Notes: a model not told the origin generated them from the letters alone. Shown: positions 20,301 to 29,307, numbered from the stretch's first letter. The stretch: 64,000 nucleotides of DNA from Pleurocapsa sp. FMAR1 (GCF_963665995.1 NZ_OY762512.1:496001-560000); one strand, 5' to 3'. Translations and numbers: made by a program.

Positions 20301-20828
20301 TACGAAATTGCCCAGCATCTTGTATCTCAAGGGCATGAAGTCAGGTTTTTAGGCTTATTAGACTCCCATTGCCCAAACAAAGGCTCGGCTTATCAAAATC
20401 CTCCCTTAAAAGACCGCATTTATCGTCACGCTAATAAAATACGCACCATAGGTGCAAGCTACATTTTAGACAGAATAAAATGGCGGATAAATTCAACAAC
20501 AGATCATGTTAGGTACAACTTATACAAAATTGATTGGGTGCGCGAGAATTTTGTTGACAAAACAAGCCGCGGTTTTGCTCTGAGTGAGTATATTCAACAG
20601 ACAAAAGATCATCAAAAAGTAAATGAAGGCTATACAATGCAGCCCTATCCAGGTTCTGTAGTATTATTTCGAGCAGCAGAAGATAGAGATCCCAAGCTGG
20701 AATGGCAAAACTTTGCTCAAGGAGGATTAAATATCATTGATGTTCCAGGAAATCATCTAGGAATACTTCAAGAACCTAATGTTCAAGTATTAGCAGAAAA
20801 AATACGCTTGGTATTACAAGACAAATGA
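17391..20828 (+). CDS. One-module nonribosomal peptide synthetase (half C - A - PCP - TE)
   Basis: The 1145-residue protein has four parts. Residues about 15-265 are the C-terminal half of a condensation domain (DYWRKQL onward) without an HHxxxDG motif. About 280-800 is an adenylation domain with YTSGSTGKPKG at 429, NIYGQTEGTG and YKTGDLGRY. A carrier domain has the phosphopantetheine Ser831 in LGGNSLLA. A type I thioesterase has Ser964 in GVSFGG and His1122 in GNHLG. In the A domain the usual FDxS motif is replaced by LIVS (about 474-477), so the Asp that holds an alpha-amino group is Ile; the substrate may not be an ordinary alpha-amino acid. No other synthetase gene is nearby, and the product is unknown. 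Confidence 0.9.
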   Translation: MFMNYQKSFSANEQSSDIDYWRKQLKNIAPILDFPTDRVRSVSSSLEAQINLRPSANGQNLLTVDQGLNQDLKKIAQQENVSLPIILLGAFQVLLYRYTNQSDVLVGYPNPNLEDPTALETLPIRVTIEAKQKFSELLKIIQAQITEGSNYSNTSTAAIASALNQDFSEFPVSSLFQMLFRFDDGFKISQTKPTKAIPEQELFLDVIDKPNHLLCRFEYNRRLFDESTIQRICDNYEVLLKSIANDFYSSVASLSLLSATETKQVLNEWNQTQTQSLPQCIHKLFEAQVQAHPDAVAIICQGQQLTYSELNTQANQLAHYLQSLGITTGSLVGLCIERSLSMVVAVLGILKAGGAYVPLDINNPPARIAFILEDAQIKTLLTQESLLKKISTEIEQIICVDTDWHLITQQPPDNLDQQVNLSDLAHIVYTSGSTGKPKGVMLSQGNLSHYAQSMQLALDITPADTYLHRGSIALIVSARQLLMPLAQGATALIVTTAETRNPLEFFEIIKRHCVTIVDHVPSFWRNFWGILNQQDRDYRQNLLDNQVRLVAAGGEQVTPEIYQCWRETFKPDVQLANIYGQTEGTGVVTLYKIPEQIDHRFKSLPVGSPIPNMRVYLLDEDLQPVQIGVAAEIHISGDGVAMGYLNRPELTAEKFVENPFVKGERLYKTGDLGRYLSDGTLQFLGRVDRQVNIQGLRIELGEIEAVLSQSELVVEAAVVVRENKLGETLAAYIVSNKTYALTEEMLRNYLEQKLPSYMIPKAFIMVDSFPLTTSGKVDRRALSELNVKKLTEATIAPRDRLESEIIEMLQEILGIESISIEDNFIELGGNSLLAARLVTEIEQRYEQNIPISMMFQASTPEALANIIRQKEPISDADSKCLVPIKQGNSKPILFAIHNLGYGLEFYRPMAKYLDADISIYGLSSSFSNEPDKPHIRDIANLASYYADNIQKVQPQGPYYLMGVSFGGTIAYEIAQHLVSQGHEVRFLGLLDSHCPNKGSAYQNPPLKDRIYRHANKIRTIGASYILDRIKWRINSTTDHVRYNLYKIDWVRENFVDKTSRGFALSEYIQQTKDHQKVNEGYTMQPYPGSVVLFRAAEDRDPKLEWQNFAQGGLNIIDVPGNHLGILQEPNVQVLAEKIRLVLQDK

Positions 20829-20986
20829 TAAAAATAACAAATATGAATTTGATTAATTTGTCATAAACTAATACAAAGCTGTTAGTTTACACTGCCCATA
20901 ATAATTTGGTTAAAATTGGCGATCGGACTAAAAATCATTTATTTTGATGTAATTATGGTAAATAGTTCGTTGATGCGCAAACAAAA

Positions 20987-22141
20987 TTGGATTTTAACAG
21001 CATTAAAAAGATATCTAAGTGGCGCTTTCCCTTAATAGATAGCTATATCACCAATCAATTGAGCTTATTCTTTTTATTCAGCGTTGGCTTATTATCCTCC
21101 TTGGGAGTGTCGATTGGTACAGTTTCAGATTTAGCATCTAAAATTACTGACTACGGCTTACCTATTCCTGTCGCTATTCTCATCTTTATATATAAAATAC
21201 CTGAGTATGTTGCCTATGCTTTGCCTATTTCTATTTTGCTCTCTTGCTTAGTAATATATGGTCGTTTAAGTAGTGACTGTGAATTAGTGGCACTGCTTAG
21301 TTTTGGCATTAATTTTTATCGCATCACCATACCTGCATTATTATTTAGTTTGATCGTTACAGGCATAACTTTTTTACTCAACGAATTAATTGTTCCTGCT
21401 GCTAACTATCAAGCAAATTTATTACAGAGTGATTATATTACTGAAACAGAATTAAGTCGCCAAAAAAGAGACGTTTTCTATCCAGAATATAAATCAAATC
21501 TACACAATTCTGCCTCTAAAAAGCTACAAAACATTTATTTTGCTGAACAATACATTAATCAAAGCTTTAAAAAAGTAACAATAATTAGCTTTGAGCAGGA
21601 AAAAATAAGCCAGATTACTACAGCTAAATTGGCTCAATGGAATCAGTCTGGGCAAGTTTGGAATCTGTTTGATGGCGAAATAAATAAGGTTGGCGATAGT
21701 GCTGAGGAGATGAAGACAGAGCGGTTTACTTATAAGCAATTGCCTTTTTCGGCGAATGTTTTTGAGATTGCCCAAAAAAAACGTAACTTTGAAGACATGA
21801 ATATTCAGCAAGCGAAAGAATATTTAGATCTAATTAAAGATAGTGGGGCAATTGTAGACGTATCTAAATTGAAAGTAAGTATTCAGCAAAAGTATGCTTT
21901 TCCTTTTATTTGTTTTGTTTTTGCTTTAATTGGTTCAACTTTAGGAGCAAAATATTCGTATCTTAATCGTTCTAAAGGTTTTGGTATCTGTGTTGCTATT
22001 GTTTTTGTTTATTATTTATTAGCATTTATATTAGGTTCACTAGGAATAACAGGGATTTTATCGCCTTTTTGGGCAGCATGGACACCTAATTTGTTGGGCT
22101 TGGGTATGGGGGGTTGGTTGTTGATTGCTGTAAATAACTAA
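20987..22141 (+). CDS. LptF/LptG family lipopolysaccharide-export permease
   Basis: The 384-residue membrane protein has three N-terminal helices (FFLFSVGLLSSLGVS, PVAILIFIYKIPEYVAYALP, and the next at about 115-140), a central soluble region of about 150 residues (the periplasmic beta-jellyroll) and three C-terminal helices. This is the LptF/LptG layout that drives lipopolysaccharide off the inner membrane with LptB. The start is TTG 20987; an in-frame stop lies just upstream and no ATG occurs before the first helix. It follows the NRPS by 158 bases. Confidence 0.88.
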   Translation: MDFNSIKKISKWRFPLIDSYITNQLSLFFLFSVGLLSSLGVSIGTVSDLASKITDYGLPIPVAILIFIYKIPEYVAYALPISILLSCLVIYGRLSSDCELVALLSFGINFYRITIPALLFSLIVTGITFLLNELIVPAANYQANLLQSDYITETELSRQKRDVFYPEYKSNLHNSASKKLQNIYFAEQYINQSFKKVTIISFEQEKISQITTAKLAQWNQSGQVWNLFDGEINKVGDSAEEMKTERFTYKQLPFSANVFEIAQKKRNFEDMNIQQAKEYLDLIKDSGAIVDVSKLKVSIQQKYAFPFICFVFALIGSTLGAKYSYLNRSKGFGICVAIVFVYYLLAFILGSLGITGILSPFWAAWTPNLLGLGMGGWLLIAVNN

Positions 22142-22174
22142 CAGCAATTATCGATCCGAAAATTTTCTGGAAAA

Positions 22175-22894
22175 TTAGGAGTTTAAAACTTTCTCATCTG
22201 ATTTAGACGAAAATAGCCCCAACATTGGTCCTAAAATTGCTCCAGCTATAAATCCACCTGCGTGAGCCCAATAGGCTACGCCACCGCTTTCCATACCGAC
22301 GCTAGCGGTAACTTCAAAAGAGCTAATGCCGTTTAACGCCTGTTCAACAAACCAAAAGCCAAGAAAGTATACCGCAGGTATTTTAAATAGCGGAAAAAAG
22401 ATGCCTAAAGGGATAACAGTAACAATTTTTGCTTGGGGAAACTTAAGAATATATGCTCCCATAACTCCAGCGATCGCGCCACTCGCTCCTAGAGATGGTA
22501 CAGTAGACATGGCGGAAAAGAACCATTGCGCTAGTACGGCTATAACGCCACAGGATAAGTAAAACAAAACAAATTTGGCTCTTCCTAACTCTTCTTCGAT
22601 GTTGTTGCCAAATATCCAGAGAAATAGCATATTGAAACCAACATGGGTAAATCCCGCATGAAGAAACTGAGAGGTAACGGGAGTAACTATTTCGGGAATG
22701 CCCTGATGCACATCAACACCGTTAAAGCTAGCGGTTAACTCTTTGGGTACAACTGCAAACAAATGGAAGAAAATATCTAACTGATTTGAGTTTAAGCTTA
22801 GTTCATAAATAAAAACCAGAATATTAACTGCAATTAAGATGTAGGTAATATAAGGGACAATTTTGATCGGATTTTCGTCTTTTAAAGGAACCAT
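22175..22894 (-). CDS. Rhomboid-family intramembrane serine protease
   Basis: The 239-residue polytopic protein has the rhomboid catalytic serine in LGASGAIAGVMGAY (about residue 136), the catalytic His in AYWAHAGGFIAGA near the C-terminus, and the HxxxN-type NMLFLWIFGNNIEEELGR segment. It cleaves membrane-protein substrates within the bilayer; the target is unknown. It is convergent with the LptF/G gene (33 bases between stops) and shares no obvious operon. Confidence 0.92.
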   Translation of the reverse strand: MVPLKDENPIKIVPYITYILIAVNILVFIYELSLNSNQLDIFFHLFAVVPKELTASFNGVDVHQGIPEIVTPVTSQFLHAGFTHVGFNMLFLWIFGNNIEEELGRAKFVLFYLSCGVIAVLAQWFFSAMSTVPSLGASGAIAGVMGAYILKFPQAKIVTVIPLGIFFPLFKIPAVYFLGFWFVEQALNGISSFEVTASVGMESGGVAYWAHAGGFIAGAILGPMLGLFSSKSDEKVLNS

Positions 22895-23054
22895 TTTTTC
22901 AGGGATAAGGACAGCAGTTGGTCATAATTGAACATCATTCTAGATTTTATAGTAAATGATTGCTCACTATTTTCAGTCAGTCTAGGGAATAAGATTTTGA
23001 GTCAGCGCGATCGCTTATTATTAATTTCCTTTATAATTTTGAAAATAATCCCAG

Positions 23055-23163
23055 GTTCGGACACGCCCTCGGCAATAGCTATATCGGGACAAAGGCGTGA
23101 GCCGCATGTACCCCTCAACCGCTTTGCCTCGCAAATAGGAAATATTCTCATTTGTGTCCGAAC
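23055..23163. repeat. 109-bp element with 10-bp inverted ends
   Basis: GTTCGGACAC (23055-23064) and GTGTCCGAAC (23154-23163) are perfect inverted ends around a GC-rich body with GGGACAAAGGCGTGAGCC and a CATGTACCCCTC module like those in the larger palindrome clusters. It lies in the 397-bp gap between the rhomboid gene and the MFS-HEAT gene; the remainder of that gap holds short GCGATCGC and CTAATAACTA-type tandem sequence and no gene. Confidence 0.65.
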
Positions 23164-23291
23164 TTGACTCGTTTTTACGTTGATGGTGAAGATGGCTACA
23201 TGGCAGTAAGTTTATCAAAAAGTTTTTAGTGTCAATTTGAACTAATAACTAACGACTAAAAACTAACAACTAATAACTACGGCGCAGCCGT

Positions 23292-26200
23292 TTATCCCTT
23301 TGGCGTTGGACGCATTTTTTTTGCAGACATATACTTGTCTGTTTCCCGTAGTCTTTGACTCAAAAAACGACAGAGTTCTAGAATAATATGAGGACGCTGA
23401 GAAATAAGGCTAATAAAGCGTTTCTTTTCTAAGCTGAGTAAGATAGAGTCTTCAAGAGCGATCGCGCCATCCCAACGAGGAGCTTCATCAAACAGCGCAA
23501 TTTCGCCAAAATATTGACCTGTGCTTAATTGTTTGATTTCCTGTTGTTCACCATCAAGCTGCTTGACAATTTGTACTTTTCCTTCGGCAATAATATAGAG
23601 GTAACTGCCCCAACTTCCTTCGGTGTAAATAGTTTCTCCTACCAAAACCTGTCTTTGTTCTAAAGCCCGATCGATGGGAAAGAGTTCATCTAGGGAAAGG
23701 TTTTTAAATAAGGCGATGTTTCGTAATAGAAGCAGTCGATTCATAGAGGTGCTAACGGGAGAAGTAAGCCGATCGGCAGGGAAGAATATTTCTTGTGCTA
23801 CTGATTGTACGATGGGATCGGGATCTTTGAGTAAAGCGGTGGGAATGACTGCCAAGGCTACAGATGCACCCGTTTTAATCCAGCGATCGCCAGATTCTAA
23901 GGCTTCTAAGAGTATTTTATAGCCTTTTTTCCTCAGCCATTGGGGAGTAGGCTCGATCCTTACCTCAGATTTTTCGGATACCGTTTGCTCTAATAAAGGT
24001 ATCAGAGGTTGAATAAAACGACGATGACTAATTGAAGAAAGAACTTCTACGGCGTTGGCTAAGTCGCGGCGATCGCTAGTTGCCAAAACTCGCGTTACTA
24101 AATTAACGGTACGGGAATAGCCCAAACAGGAAAGGATATATAAAACCTTTTGTAATAGACGTTGCTGATAGTCTTCAATTGCCACTGCTAGTAGCTTCCA
24201 GCTTGGATCTTGGGCAGGTATTTGCTGTTGCCATCTGCGGATACGAGCTAAATTCTGAAATTCTGGGGTGAGATGCTTATACAAAATTTCGTTAGCCTGT
24301 TTGCTCTTTACTTTACCAATAGCTGCGATCGCCGTATTAACTACATGAGGATTATCAGCAGTTAAGTTATCTTTGGCTACAGCTAAACCTGATTTACCAT
24401 AGGCTGCCAGGGTATTTGCTACCTGTTGGCGAACTTGAGCATGGCGATCGCTTAATCCCTCAGCTACTGGCTTCAGCATTTGCGGACAACGGGTAATTTC
24501 TAAGAGTTTAAAGGCTGCAACCCTGACCATTGGTTCAAAATGATTGATTTCGGCTAGAGCAATTTTGGCTATATTATGATCTTGAGGATGAGCCAAGCTT
24601 GCTAAAGCAGTTAGAGTTTCTTGTTTAACTTCTGGACTTACCTGGGGCAGTAAATATTCAATTAGGGTAATAAATTCTGGATTTTGGCTATAGCGAACTA
24701 CACGAGCGATCGCTTTAGCGGTGGTATCGGTTATTTCTGTCTGCCAAAACTGTTCGGCAACACTAGAGTCTAAATTCCCCCCATTGGTGGTTTGAAATGC
24801 AGCAATTAAACCCAAGGTTTTTACTTCTTTGTCTCGATCGACAATTAACGTTTGCAGTTGCTTGGGTTCAAAATTGTATTTATTGGTGATTAAAACTTCT
24901 AAACTAGCTGCCCTAGTCTGGGGATTGCGATCGCTCAAAAGATGGGCAAACTTTTGCAAAGTTACCCGATCGAGATTACTGCTAAACAACTTTAATATTC
25001 CCTGACGCAGTGAGTTATCAGCATCAGGCAATAAAGCTTCGATTTCAGCAAAAAACTGTTGGGGATTACCTACACTGGCAGCTAATTCTAATCCTTTAAT
25101 TTGAGTATAGCGATCGCTATCTGTCAAAAACTCTCGAATTACATTACTTGATTGAGGTGGTAGTTGAGTTTGCTCATCCCTAAAGTCATCTAAATTAATA
25201 CTATCAGAGCGAATCATCTCTTCTAAACTGCGGGTATAAAATCTGCCCATGGGCAACCGCACCAGCAACAGCAACACTGTTAAGCTAATTGCCAGTAAAG
25301 TAATTTGCTCTAAGCTTAAATAAAGATGGCAGATCCACAGCACTACACCTGCTAGAGTTAGTCCCAGCGAATAAATCAAACCATCGCTTAAAGCCCGAAT
25401 ACGCCCTACATACTGATGGGGAATGCCGTTATAGTTCAGCTGGTGTACAGGTAGGTTAATTGATTTATATAGTGCGTCGCCGTTGATTTGTAAACCAATT
25501 CCCGCAGCTAAATTAAAGTTAAACAGTAGTCCGCCCAAACTTAAAAGAGTGGTAATCGGATAAAGCGCATTTAGCCTAGCTACCCCCACCCATTTGAGCA
25601 AAGGACGAGTAATACCATAAAGAAACGCTACCTGAATTAGGGAAATAATCATCCGCATCAGCCCCAGAAAACCCGTCAATTCTGATTCTTTAAAATGTTG
25701 ACCATAAATATTAAACCAGAGAAATTCAGAGCTTATGTAAATAATTACCAGTAAGAAAGTGCTTGCTGCGATAAATAAGATTAAAGGATAGCGTTTGGTC
25801 AAATCGGGCAGAGTTTTTAGAGATTCGAGAATACTTAGATTAAATTCTAGGGGAGACGTTTCTAAACGTCGCTGAGACTTTTCTAGATATACTAGTTGCC
25901 CAAAAGCGATCGCCATAAACAACGGTAAACACAACAGTAATTCTTGACTAGGAAAATAACGAGACAGCAAAATAGTTAAACCACCACCAACTAAAGTGCC
26001 TACCGCTTGAGCAATCCCAATATAGGGGGCATTTTGCTTGTATTCTAGGGTAGTGAAATAGTCTGTAAGTAGCCCTGGATAAAGAATATTATTATTAAAA
26101 TCCCACTGAAAAAAGATAGCGATCAAAACAACATAATAAACCCAATCTAGGTCGATATCGAGCAGTAGTCTCAGCCCGATCATAGTGACCATAGATCCCA

Positions 26201-26432
26201 GCAGTACATAGCGAAATACTAAAGGGCGACTATAGCGATCGGCTATTTGCGAAAAAACGCCATAAATGGGAAAAGAACATAAGCCAATCAAAATAAAGAC
26301 AATAGGGAGTTTGCCTGCCCCAACATGACTGACAAATAGAGAATTGGCGATCGCCATAGCAATGACATTATAGGTCAACACCGTAATCGCTAACAGTAAG
26401 AGTTGAGTTAAACGACCAAACTGATTAATCAT
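23292..26432 (-). CDS. MFS-like transporter fused to HEAT repeats and a cyclic-nucleotide-binding domain
   Basis: The 1046-residue protein begins with about 12 membrane helices (residues 1-410) of an MFS/ADP-ATP-carrier-like type. Residues about 425-890 are HEAT repeats (units such as VRVAAFKLLEITRCPQ and VRQQVANTLAAYGKSGL). Residues about 895-1020 are a CNMP-binding domain with GETIYTEGSWGSYLYII and GQYFGEIALFDEAPRW, the phosphate-binding cassette, where APRW replaces the usual APR-T/S. The order suggests transport gated through a solenoid by cAMP or another ligand; the substrate is unknown. Its ATG overlaps the end of the upstream MFS gene by 4 bases (26429-26432), so the two are probably translationally coupled. 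Confidence 0.85.
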   Translation of the reverse strand: MINQFGRLTQLLLLAITVLTYNVIAMAIANSLFVSHVGAGKLPIVFILIGLCSFPIYGVFSQIADRYSRPLVFRYVLLGSMVTMIGLRLLLDIDLDWVYYVVLIAIFFQWDFNNNILYPGLLTDYFTTLEYKQNAPYIGIAQAVGTLVGGGLTILLSRYFPSQELLLCLPLFMAIAFGQLVYLEKSQRRLETSPLEFNLSILESLKTLPDLTKRYPLILFIAASTFLLVIIYISSEFLWFNIYGQHFKESELTGFLGLMRMIISLIQVAFLYGITRPLLKWVGVARLNALYPITTLLSLGGLLFNFNLAAGIGLQINGDALYKSINLPVHQLNYNGIPHQYVGRIRALSDGLIYSLGLTLAGVVLWICHLYLSLEQITLLAISLTVLLLLVRLPMGRFYTRSLEEMIRSDSINLDDFRDEQTQLPPQSSNVIREFLTDSDRYTQIKGLELAASVGNPQQFFAEIEALLPDADNSLRQGILKLFSSNLDRVTLQKFAHLLSDRNPQTRAASLEVLITNKYNFEPKQLQTLIVDRDKEVKTLGLIAAFQTTNGGNLDSSVAEQFWQTEITDTTAKAIARVVRYSQNPEFITLIEYLLPQVSPEVKQETLTALASLAHPQDHNIAKIALAEINHFEPMVRVAAFKLLEITRCPQMLKPVAEGLSDRHAQVRQQVANTLAAYGKSGLAVAKDNLTADNPHVVNTAIAAIGKVKSKQANEILYKHLTPEFQNLARIRRWQQQIPAQDPSWKLLAVAIEDYQQRLLQKVLYILSCLGYSRTVNLVTRVLATSDRRDLANAVEVLSSISHRRFIQPLIPLLEQTVSEKSEVRIEPTPQWLRKKGYKILLEALESGDRWIKTGASVALAVIPTALLKDPDPIVQSVAQEIFFPADRLTSPVSTSMNRLLLLRNIALFKNLSLDELFPIDRALEQRQVLVGETIYTEGSWGSYLYIIAEGKVQIVKQLDGEQQEIKQLSTGQYFGEIALFDEAPRWDGAIALEDSILLSLEKKRFISLISQRPHIILELCRFLSQRLRETDKYMSAKKMRPTPKG

Positions 26433-27874
26433 TTTACTTGTTCTGTCGCAGAATTAGTTTCGTCCCCACTAGAAGCCATATTCTCTTGAGTTTCTATGGC
26501 TTGTGCCTCCAGCTTCAAATCATTAACGGGAGTTGATTTGATTAGTAAAGTTAATCCCGCGGCAATAATTAAAAATATTCCGCCCATTACAACCGCTAGC
26601 AGGTGATCTTCGTGGAGTAAATGCTGCATTACCCAACCCAAGCCAAGAGAAGCGACAATTTCTGGTAAGACAATAAAGAAGTTAAATATTCCCTGATAGA
26701 TTCCTTGACGCTGAGGTGGGATAGAATCACTTAACATGGTGTAGGGCATAATCAGCGCGCTTGACCAAGCTATACCCAAACCGATCATTGCCAAAAGCAA
26801 AACATATTGATTGCTAATTACTAATAAAGAAATTAAGCTTGTCCCGCCGCAAAGCAAGCAAATACTATGGGTTAAAGGGCGACCAAGACGTTGAGCAATT
26901 CGAGGTAATAAAAAAGAAAAGCCAATACAAACAGCATTATACAAAGCAAAACAAATTCCTGCCCATTCTATACCGTCGCTATAAATAACCGAATTTTGGC
27001 TGGTTGCCCCAAAGATATTGCGCGCCACCGCAGGAGGAAAATAAAGAAAAAAGCAAAATATCCCCAACCAAGTAAAAAACTGTACTTTGGCAAGCTGCTG
27101 CATTTTGACTGGCATCTTGCCCAAAGTCTGCCAAGTTTCTCGTAGGCTGCTGTAAATCCCGCTACGTTCAGCTTTTAACTGCTCAAACCGAGCTAAATTT
27201 TGCGGTGGATATTCGGAAGTAGTCACAATTGTCCACAAGACAGTACCCAAAAATAATACGCTGCCGACATAAAAAGAGACTTCCACCGTTAGGGGTATTT
27301 TATGTAGAGAATTTCTGGCGTTACTTACGTGGAGAATGTGACTCAAGATCCAGGGCAAAGTCGAAGCCGAAACCGCCCCCAAACCTAGCATAATGCTCTG
27401 CATCGCAAAACCTTTGGTTCGCTGCTCTTTTGGTAACAAATCGCCGACAAATGCTCTAAAAGGCACCATGCTAACGTTGGCACTAGTATCTAAAATCCAT
27501 AATACCCCTGCTGCCGTCCAGATATTGTCACAGTTTGGCATCAATACCAGAGAGATAAATGCCAAAATTGCCCCGACTAAAAAATATGGTCGCCTTCTAC
27601 CCAAAGGAGTCCAGGTATAGTCACTGAGATTACCGATAATTGGCTGGATAAATAAGCCTGTTAAGGGTGCAGCTAGCCAAAGAATCGGTAACTGGTCGGC
27701 ATCTGCCCCTAAAAGCTCAAAAATAGCACTCATGTTTACCATTTGGAGTCCCCAGCCAAACTGAATACCTAAAAAGCCAAAATTCATGTTCCATAGTTGC
27801 CAAGAGTTGAAGGGAGATTTGGAAACGGGTTTAAATGTGTTCTCGGCTACATCAGGGTTTTGAGAAATGGACAT
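26429..27874 (-). CDS. MFS transporter, SLC45/GPH sugar-transporter-like
   Basis: The 481-residue, 12-helix permease has the loop NLSDYTWTPLGRRRPYFLVGA between helices 2 and 3, characteristic of the SLC45 (sucrose/H+ symporter-like) and GPH families. The N-terminus NFGFLGIQFGWGLQMVNMSAIFE fits the same group. A sugar or other small solute driven by protons is likely, but the specificity is not readable. It is the first gene of a two-gene unit with the MFS-HEAT-cNMP gene, overlapping by ATGA. A 28-bp perfect palindrome lies 87 bases upstream. Confidence 0.85.
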   Translation of the reverse strand: MSISQNPDVAENTFKPVSKSPFNSWQLWNMNFGFLGIQFGWGLQMVNMSAIFELLGADADQLPILWLAAPLTGLFIQPIIGNLSDYTWTPLGRRRPYFLVGAILAFISLVLMPNCDNIWTAAGVLWILDTSANVSMVPFRAFVGDLLPKEQRTKGFAMQSIMLGLGAVSASTLPWILSHILHVSNARNSLHKIPLTVEVSFYVGSVLFLGTVLWTIVTTSEYPPQNLARFEQLKAERSGIYSSLRETWQTLGKMPVKMQQLAKVQFFTWLGIFCFFLYFPPAVARNIFGATSQNSVIYSDGIEWAGICFALYNAVCIGFSFLLPRIAQRLGRPLTHSICLLCGGTSLISLLVISNQYVLLLAMIGLGIAWSSALIMPYTMLSDSIPPQRQGIYQGIFNFFIVLPEIVASLGLGWVMQHLLHEDHLLAVVMGGIFLIIAAGLTLLIKSTPVNDLKLEAQAIETQENMASSGDETNSATEQVK

Positions 27875-27960
27875 AAACAGGAATTGATAAACTGTGAGTC
27901 AGTCTTAAAAATCCAGTATTACACTCATTCCTAATAATTTCAGCAATAAAACAATAGCAA

Positions 27961-27988
27961 CGCCCAAGTTAGTTAACTAACTTGGGCG
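27961..27988. repeat. Perfect 28-bp palindrome
   Basis: CGCCCAAGTTAGTT and AACTAACTTGGGCG meet with no spacer. It lies in the 290-bp gap between the DUF1772 stop and the MFS start, and on the minus strand a T-rich stretch follows (TTGCTATTGTTTT). It may end the azoR-DUF1772 transcript; an operator is the alternative. Confidence 0.55.
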
Positions 27989-28164
27989 CGAGTGATTTCT
28001 TATAAGCCAGCTTTTTATAAATGTTAGCTGGCGGTATTTATATTTATATCCTGATTTTAAACCGCTATTTAAATCTAAAATATGATCTCGATCGCATTAC
28101 GAATATGATTTTAAACTTAGTATTGGCGATCGCGCTCACAAACCATCTATATAAATATAACTGT

Positions 28165-28632
28165 TTAATAACGTAGAGCGATCGCCAATGCCGTTGTTGC
28201 TGCTGATGCTGCTATTGTGCGAACATGATTCCAAAGTGTCCAGTTCGTTAGGTATTCAGCCCATAAACTCGCGCCTTCAGCACTACTCCGATCGACTTTT
28301 GCTAGAGCATCGTTTAACGGTACATTGAAGGCGATCGTTACTCCTACCGTGCCAACTATATAGAGTAAGCTACCAACCAGTAAGTAGATTGAAGCTGAAT
28401 AATGCCATTTTAAAAGGCAAAAGATAACTAAAAACAAGCAAACTACAGCCGTACCAAACAATGCAGTCATAAACAAGGGATTAATCACTGTAATATTAAT
28501 AGACTGCATGGCAAGAATTCCTTCTTGCGGTTTGAGTCTGGCAAGGGCTGGCATTACAAAAGTTGAGAAGGCGAAAAAGACTCCAGCTACTAGCCCGCAG
28601 CCTAGTACCGCGAAAAGTTTTAATGCAAACAT
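28165..28632 (-). CDS. DUF1772 (anthrone-oxygenase-like) membrane protein
   Basis: The 155-residue protein has four hydrophobic helices, with the family pattern of an N-terminal GLVAGVFFAFSTFVMPAL helix and a C-terminal NWTLWNHVRTIAA segment carrying the conserved Trp, Asn and Arg. DUF1772 includes fungal anthrone oxygenases; bacterial members are uncharacterised. It follows azoR by 45 bases on the same strand, and with the AraC-type regulator beyond the IS4 looks like a small detoxification or redox unit. Confidence 0.8.
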   Translation of the reverse strand: MFALKLFAVLGCGLVAGVFFAFSTFVMPALARLKPQEGILAMQSINITVINPLFMTALFGTAVVCLFLVIFCLLKWHYSASIYLLVGSLLYIVGTVGVTIAFNVPLNDALAKVDRSSAEGASLWAEYLTNWTLWNHVRTIAASAATTALAIALRY

Positions 28633-28677
28633 AAAATCTCCCGTGGATTATTATTAAACACTCCTTGCAGTAATCCT

Positions 28678-29307
28678 TTAACTCTTAACCAGTTGAGCGA
28701 TTTGAGTACGCGCAGAAGCGATCAATTCGGCTAACTTCTTCTGTCCATAATCAGTCTTTTCAACATGAATAAATGTGATGTCGGTAATGCCAATAAATCC
28801 AAACAATGACCTCAAATAAGGATCGTGATGATTCATGTTCTCATAGTGTCCACCAGGTTCAAAACCAGAATCCCCTCGGGCTTCGATGACAAACATTTTT
28901 TTACCTAGTACAAGAGGTTTAAGATGAGCAGAGTCATTTGGTTCAGAGGCAATGGTTCGCCCTATCCTTACAATCTGATCGATATAAGCCTTGAACGTAC
29001 TAGGAACGCTGAAATTGTACATAGGAACACCCATAACGTAGATGTCGGCAGCTAAGAATTCGTCAACAAGGCGATCGCTTAATTCAATTGCCTTCCACAG
29101 TTCGGGTGTGCGCTGTTCGGGTGGGGCAAAAGCTGCTGCAATCCAGGGTTCATCTACATGAGGAACGGGATTGCGTCCAATATCGCGATAGGTGACTATA
29201 TCATTCGGATATTTATGCTTCCATTGTTCGATAAATTCCTTGGACATTTGGCGAGAGAGAGATCGCTCTCCTCTGGGACTAGAATCGATGTGTAATAAAT
29301 GTGCCAT
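28678..29307 (-). CDS. azoR: FMN-dependent NADH-azoreductase
   Basis: The 209-residue flavodoxin-like quinone/azo reductase starts AHLLHIDSSPRGERSLSRQ (FMN phosphate loop) and carries the PMYNFSVPSTFKAYIDQ motif (flavin ring contact) and EARGDSGFEPGGHYENMNHHDPYL. It reduces quinones and azo compounds by two electrons using NADH. It heads a two-gene unit with DUF1772. The IS4 at 29465 starts 158 bases upstream of its ATG, so distal regulatory DNA may have been displaced. Confidence 0.93.
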   Translation of the reverse strand: MAHLLHIDSSPRGERSLSRQMSKEFIEQWKHKYPNDIVTYRDIGRNPVPHVDEPWIAAAFAPPEQRTPELWKAIELSDRLVDEFLAADIYVMGVPMYNFSVPSTFKAYIDQIVRIGRTIASEPNDSAHLKPLVLGKKMFVIEARGDSGFEPGGHYENMNHHDPYLRSLFGFIGITDITFIHVEKTDYGQKKLAELIASARTQIAQLVKS

